Part shown: positions 24,930-28,757 of the stretch, one piece after another
Position numbering within the stretch: the stretch's first letter is position 1
How the letters are laid out: each line of letters begins with the position of its first letter
Source of the DNA: Chara braunii
Lineage: Eukaryota; Streptophyta; Charophyceae; Charales; Characeae
Direction of reading: 5' to 3'
Length of the DNA stretch: 28,757 nucleotides
Assembly (NCBI GenBank): GCA_003427395.1
Contig: BFEA01000548.1
Coordinates: 518,294 to 547,050 of the forward strand
Notes under the pieces: generated by a model
Seen by the model: only the letters and a program-made list of their open reading frames with translations
What the model was told of the DNA's origin: nothing
The model's database searches: none
Position numbers and translations under genes: made by a program

Positions 24930-25433
24930 TGTGACGGGGTTGAGGCAGAGCAACGAGGTCGGGGAAGAGAAGGGGAGGGAGTGAGAGCACACACACACAC
25001 ACTCACTCAACTCCACACAAGACTCGTCATGACTCGACGGACGCAGACACAAAGTGGCAAAGTTGCAAAACTGAATGCCCGAACTCAGCTTGAGTTCGGT
25101 CTGAAGTACCAGACTCAAGTTGAGTCCGGTCTTAAGTATCGGTCTCAAGTTGAGTCCGGTTTTAAGTACCGGACTCAAGTTGAGTCCGAGGCCAGAAGTG
25201 CAATTTGCCTTGGGGCTGGACTGAAAGTCGAAGGTCTGAGCCTGGGCGCCAGAATGTCGGATGGCGCCAAGTATCGAAATCTGAAAGTGTCAGAGGAGGG
25301 ATTTGGGAAAGGGCACCAACTGCAGAGGGTGTCAACAGTGAGGAACCGAAGATCAAAGACTCAAAAATAAAATAGCAGCCTGGTGGGTGGTAACCCGCGG
25401 GCCAAGGATCGAGCCTTGGCTGAGTCCGTAACA
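24930..25433 (-). repeat. 5' LTR of B (504 bp)
   Basis: Ends are TGTTACGG...CGTCACA on the minus strand. A 30-bp-period block of palindromes occupies 25079-25190 (CCGAACTCA/TGAGTTCGG at 25079-25099; GAGTCCGGT/ACCGGACTC at 25152-25176). Near the TGTTACGG end is a perfect stem, CCAAGG-CTCGAT-CCTTGG. An AC microsatellite of about 16 bp lies at 24990. Solo LTR D and the split 3' LTR are relatives. Confidence 0.88.
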
Positions 25434-25438
25434 CTCAC
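25434..25438. repeat. Target-site duplication CTCAC, right side of B
   Basis: Partner of 12808-12812, directly adjacent to the TGTTACGG LTR terminus. Together they date the two flanks as one original sequence in element A. Confidence 0.85.
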
Positions 25439-25810
25439 CCTATTCAGTCTTTAACCGAAGATTGGGCATAGCCTAGTCAATGCACGGATTAGTTGGCCTT
25501 AACCATTTCAGGGTCAAAGCCAGATCAAAAGGCAAGTGTGGAAACACATAGAAGTTCAGTCCATGTCTGACTTCTCCTTTGGCATCAAAGGTGACTGACA
25601 CACCTTTGATGACCTATTGGACTGTGACAGACTGACCAACGTGTATGCATAAGGGATGCTCAAGGTTAGAGACCTTGAGTCCCAAGTGGAGTTTCTGTAC
25701 TAAATTTCGTGTAGCACCACAGTCTAACAGTGCCTTGATTCGGGTTCTGTTAATCAGAGGTTTGAAAAAGATCAGATCTGACTTCACTTTTCTCTTCTCC
25801 TTCAGTTAGA
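25439..25810 (-). pseudogene. Retropepsin-like protease of A
   Basis: The minus-strand frame reads RTRIKALLDCGATRNLVQKL, then GEVRHGLNFYVFPHLPFDLAL and LKWLRPTNPCID. LLDCGAT is the active-site motif with Asp kept and Ser replaced by Cys. PFDLAL stands for the usual PFDVVLG. In-frame stops are a TAG after SVTVQ, a TAG after PCID and a TAA at 25806 at its upstream edge. It is too short for the usual open-frame cutoff because of these stops. B's insertion follows about ten residues after the last motif. Confidence 0.75.
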
Positions 25811-26072
25811 GATGAAGTGAGCAGAGTTGATCAGTCTCTTCCTCAGATAAGGGGTCATCCAGAAAGGGCTCAGTGTACGAATACAGAGACTCAATTGCAG
25901 CCTCCATACAGACAGGCTCATGGACTGATTCACCTTCCACAGATGGTGAATGTAGTTCGGCAGGGGTGGCTGCTACCTTTGCTGGCCTGCTCAATTTTTT
26001 GAACTCTTAGGGCAGTCTTTGACAAAGTGTTTAACGCAGGCAAACTCCTTGATCCTTTCTCTTTTGCCATGT
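25806..26072 (-). pseudogene. Gag end and linker of A
   Basis: The frame reads LSRPAKVAATPAELHSPSVE to EEETDQLCSLHL and is acidic. It joins, by a one-base shift in an A run at about 25995, to the upstream ERIKEFACVKHFVKDCPKSS. That segment has Cys and His in a C-x2-H-x4-C pattern. The Cys/His-rich segment continues across insertion E with CDDPSKHGKR, suggesting a variant zinc finger rather than a standard CCHC knuckle. Confidence 0.6.
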
Positions 26073-27248
26073 TGTTATGATCCTGGCCAATTTCGAGATA
26101 CACATCCATCAGATAGTACAATGACGCCCAATTGCAGAAAGAAATGAACGAACTTGAGAGAAGAGAGAGGATTAGAAGAAGAAGAAGAAGTAAGAAAGAA
26201 GAAGAAGATGATGTACACCAGCATAGACGAATGACAAGGCTCTTCTTCTTCGCCCAACAATCTCCTCCTCCTTATCTCCCCCTTCTCTTATTCATACAAG
26301 AAATAATAATACAATGTTGAATAGACGATCCAGAATCAATGTCCGAGTCCCTCTTCTACTGAAGGTATCACTTGAGGTCCACCATAGCCATGGCCGCCTC
26401 TCCCACTCTTCACTCTCGTAGGCCGAGGCTAAGGCGAACTACTAGGCCTTGCCCAGATGCCCAAAGGACAACCCAAAGCAGCTATGGCTACTCTAGCTCA
26501 GGTCGCCATGCCTGCCCTGCCTCGAAGCTTCTTGGTGTCGCTCTCCCCAGTTGGGGACTCCCTGCTGCAGCGCCCACCAAGGTGATGAAGATGGCTGCCA
26601 CCATAGCCAGGTAAGTACCCCTGGCGCTCCCCCTTCCTTCCTTCTTCCTCCCTCGTGTCCTTCTCCTTCCTCCCCAACAGCGCTACTCCAGCCAGCGCTC
26701 CACCAGTGTGTCGCCAAATTTGCACACCGAAAAAGAGGTCGGGCTCTTCGCCCGGCTGGGAGATATAGCGGTGTGCTTGCCTCTTCGGGCGGTGACTTCC
26801 AGGCCGCTCGGCCTTCCAAGCAACTGGTACCTCCTCCCTTTCGGAGGGAAACATCATTGCAGACTCTGATATTGCTCGTACAGGCCCTAGACCCAGACTG
26901 CTTGGACCGGTATCCACCTAGATCTAACCTACAACTACTGGGCCTCTAAAAATGCCACTTTTGTCTTCTTCTGCTCGGCCTCCAGTACCCGCACATCTAC
27001 CCCTTCAGGGTGCGGTACCGGCCTACCCGCTACTCAATCCCTCAATGTCACGGCCACAGGTAAGTACCGGCCCTGAGGGCCCAATGAACGAGCAAGTGCC
27101 CTTGCGGGCCACACACACACTCAAGCCAACCAGCACTCAGACAGGCATGCAGTCCAGCAAGCGTGCACACACAAACTTAGTAGCAAGCGGGAAACTCAGC
27201 AGGGCATTCAGTCTATGGGCAAAATTCAGAAATCAGTTGTGTTTCAGT
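26073..27248. mobile_element. 1.18-kb insertion E in Gag of A
   Basis: CCATGT occurs at 26067-26072 and 27249-27254, exactly flanking the unit. The Gag reading frame is continuous when one copy is removed. The left end is TGTTATGATCC, which looks like an LTR terminus; the right end (CAGT) does not match it. It holds GAAGAAG and CT-rich stretches and two CAGGTAAGTACC sites (26608, 27056). It has no recognised protein. It may be a solo LTR or a small non-autonomous element. Confidence 0.55.
26612..26680 (+). other. Intron-like segment in E
   Basis: CAG|GTAAGTACC at 26612 and a pyrimidine-rich stretch ending CCCCAACAG at about 26680 satisfy splice-site consensus with a 69-bp spacing. No conserved exons flank it, so this may be fortuitous. 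Confidence 0.2.
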
Positions 27249-27266
27249 CCATGTTTGGATGGGTCA

Positions 27267-28262
27267 TCACAATGTTCCCTCTGCAATCTTAAGGTCTCTC
27301 CAGGGGAATGTGGCCGGATCCATGGGATTAGCTGGGAATTGGGCACCCTTTGGGAGGTTGGGTGCCTGCTGGCCACTTGGGCGTTTGCCTAAGCCCTTGG
27401 GTCTGGTGGTCTTTTGGGGCTGAAACTGACTTTTGCCCGTTATGAAGCTCATCAAAGTCCGACCCAACAGCAGGGCAGGCCGATTTGATGTGTCTCCTGC
27501 ATCTAGACCAGCTGGGGAAGCAGATCCCCCCCTGGTCAGAGCCTGCAGAGTCGTCATCAGAACCTGCAGCATAAAATCCCTCCTTTTCCCTTCTCCTGCT
27601 CTGGGAAGAGGAGGTGCTTCCCGTTTGGAAGAGGACTGGAGATGAAGGGTGGCCTCCATGTCCAGTGCTGTGCTGCCAAAAGACATCCCTTCCTTGTGGC
27701 CTGCAGTGTACAGGGCCTTGGAATATGTGTCTGGAGCAGCTCTGACAAACCATGTCAGTTTGTCCTGCTCAAACATTTCCAAACCAGGAGTTGATGTTAG
27801 TCGTTCCCACTCAGCATAGACCTCGGAGAGAGATCCTTGCCACTTACCCTGGCCTAGTCTCACAAGCTCATCACCGACCTTGCAGGCCTTTTCCTTATCA
27901 GCAAATCTGGTTTCTAGACCCTGAAAGATAGTGTCCAGACCAATCACAACAATCCAATCATCTAGCTGCTTTTGGGCCTTGTTGGCCTCAGAAGTTGCCC
28001 ACTTCAGCGCTGTAGCGGACCTCTGGGTGGCCTGTGAGACCAGCCCCTTGGCCTGTTCTCACAGGCCTGTGTTCTATTCGGAGGCAGTCCAGTCCATTCC
28101 AGGCCGGTACCTCTGTCGGTACCAGCCATTCCAGTCAGTCCGCTGAGGTATACCCCAGCAGTTGTCTGTTTCGTCCTCATTCTTCACTTGCACATTTTGG
28201 AGTACGTGCGTTGGAGTCTTGCGTGGGGAGCTGCGTTGTGCCATCTCGCTCCCCACTTCTTC
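27267..28262 (-). pseudogene. gag: Gag capsid of A
   Basis: One minus-strand frame runs from a Met-rich start (MEMEEEVGSEMAQRSSPRKT) to IAEGTL at 27267 with stops at 28074 and 28059. The capsid-like part is LDDWIVVIGLDTIFQGLETR, LSEVYAEWERLTSTPGLEMF and DKLTWFVRAAPDTYSKALYT, similar in layout to R1's Gag. A Ser/Pro/Gln-rich tail follows (KSQFQPQKTTRPKGLGK). After 27267 a frameshift leads to the Cys/His region. The segment upstream of 28060 is less certain because it overlaps the putative F LTR. Confidence 0.7.
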
Positions 28263-28316
28263 CTCCATCTCCATCTCTACCACTAGCCGAGCACCACACC
28301 TGGTGGGTCCGCTACA
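28060..28316 (+). repeat. Possible 5' LTR end of plus-strand element F
   Basis: The only support is the sequence GGTCCGCTACA immediately before a primer binding site. One base separates CA from TGGTATC, the same spacing as in B. The LTR start cannot be located. The opposite strand here has a Gag-like open frame, so the two interpretations compete. Confidence 0.35.
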
Positions 28317-28317
28317 T

Positions 28318-28331
28318 TGGTATCGGAGCGG
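28318..28331 (+). promoter_or_regulatory. Primer binding site (initiator tRNA-Met type) of F
   Basis: TGGTATCGGAGCGG shares 11 consecutive bases, TATCGGAGCGG, with the PBS of B and 11 of 12 with the plant consensus TGGTATCAGAGC. It overlaps a perfect hairpin, GGAGCGGG-...-CCCGCTCC (28324-28347). An element reading rightwards out of the window would start here. Confidence 0.5.
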
Positions 28332-28347
28332 GAATGGTCCCCGCTCC

Positions 28348-28757
28348 CACCCACCTCCCTGCACACAGGGGAAAACAACAAATCCCGACAGCAGGATTTT
28401 TCACTGTGTTTTGGCTGTTTTTCACGGAAAACAGAGGGAAAGAGGCGCAGCAGCAGGAGGGCTCCACGTGGCGAAAAAGGAAGTGACATCACGACTCGTG
28501 CGCGCAAGCGCCAAGGCCAAAGCCGCTGTCGCATCATGCACACGCATGCGCCACGTGCCCTCGCTGGCCCGCTGCCCCGCCCCGTTCCCGGATATATCTA
28601 TTTTCAAGATCTGGTATGCAACTGCTGCCGCTGGGGTTTGAACCCAGGTGCCTGCCAGGCCATGCACGTGCGTAAGCAGCCTCATAACACACTCGCCACA
28701 GAGTGTCTATGGCCTTGTAGCACGGCACACTCGTGTTGAAGAGGTGCCGTGCTGGCT
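28348..28757. other. Right-edge sequence, no gene seen
   Basis: If F is real this is its leader. No conserved protein is present on either strand. A tRNA-like T-arm is listed separately. Confidence 0.4.
28631..28647 (-). other. tRNA-like T-arm
   Basis: CTGGG-TTCAAAC-CCCAG forms a perfect five-pair stem with the seven-base T-loop and a GGTTCAAACC B-box. GCTGCTT upstream and CGGCAGC downstream could pair as a partial acceptor, but only about 28 bases lie between, too few for D and anticodon arms. It is probably a tRNA-derived SINE head or a truncated tRNA relic. Confidence 0.35.

Larger units (their letters stand above)
12813..25433 (-). mobile_element. Nested Ty3/gypsy chromovirus B (contains insertion C)
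   Basis: B runs right to left: 5' LTR (24930-25433), initiator-tRNA-type PBS (24915-24928), a microsatellite-rich leader, RT, RNase H, integrase, chromodomain, a carboxy-terminal extension, a 53-bp tandem array, and the 3' LTR. The 3' LTR is in two parts, 20201-20097 and 13216-12813, separated by element C. The two parts total 505 bp against 504 bp for the 5' LTR, and CTCAC flanks the whole. No Gag or protease is recognisable, so B is defective and would need proteins from a relative. Confidence 0.88.
25434..28262 (-). mobile_element. Ty3/gypsy element A, upstream half (Gag and protease)
   Basis: This contains Gag and protease of the element whose RT to chromodomain part lies at 9454-12807. 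Insertion E (about 26073-27248) interrupts Gag. The right border is uncertain because a plus-strand LTR end and PBS (F) may cut into it near 28316. Confidence 0.75.

Noticed and set aside
24981-25370. 129-residue plus-strand frame with repeated TQVESGLKYR-like units
   Set aside because: It is the translation of the 30-bp palindromic repeats of the B 5' LTR, not a protein gene.

Overview
This window looks like heterochromatic nuclear DNA from a plant or streptophyte alga. It contains no recognisable host gene. It is almost entirely LTR retrotransposons of the Ty3/gypsy class, in various states of decay and inserted into one another. Gypsy pol domains, chromodomains, initiator-tRNA-type primer binding sites and long microsatellite-rich leaders support this; a charophyte-like genome is my guess, not a demonstrated identity.

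Left part (1-9.4 kb). R1 is a plus-strand Ty3/gypsy element (leader 1-1130, coding 1131-6701). Order: charged coiled-coil Gag part, capsid plus CCHC zinc knuckle, retropepsin, reverse transcriptase, RNase H, integrase, chromodomain-like tail. Frameshifts and stop codons separate most domains, and one catalytic integrase Asp is Asn. A promoter-rich non-coding tail follows to about 8 kb, then about 1.4 kb that I cannot classify.

Right two thirds (9.45-28.3 kb) is a nest of insertions. Host element A is a minus-strand Ty3/gypsy element. Its Gag and protease lie at about 28.26-25.43 kb and its RT, RNase H, integrase and chromodomain tail at 12.8-9.45 kb. Between them sits element B, a minus-strand chromovirus (24930-25433 5' LTR, initiator-tRNA-type PBS, RT to chromodomain, a tandem array, then 3' LTR), flanked by the 5-bp target duplication CTCAC. 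B's 3' LTR is split by element C (13217-20096, 6.88 kb, TG...CA ends, GCGC on both sides). C has no pol gene. Further insertions into A are D, a solo LTR of the B family inside the integrase gene, and E, a 1.18-kb unit inside the Gag gene flanked by CCATGT. A plus-strand LTR end plus PBS (F) appears near 28.3 kb.

The least expected content is inside C. There is a 2-kb non-coding tract of repeated hairpins whose loops are conserved (around AAACTTAT) while their stems change on both sides so that pairing is kept. A diverged large-subunit rRNA fragment lies further right. I regard the covarying hairpin array as the best candidate for an undescribed structured element. A second theme is that several key residues (integrase acidic residues, a chromodomain Trp) were lost through changes of the G-to-A type, as expected from deamination of methylated cytosines in silenced repeats.
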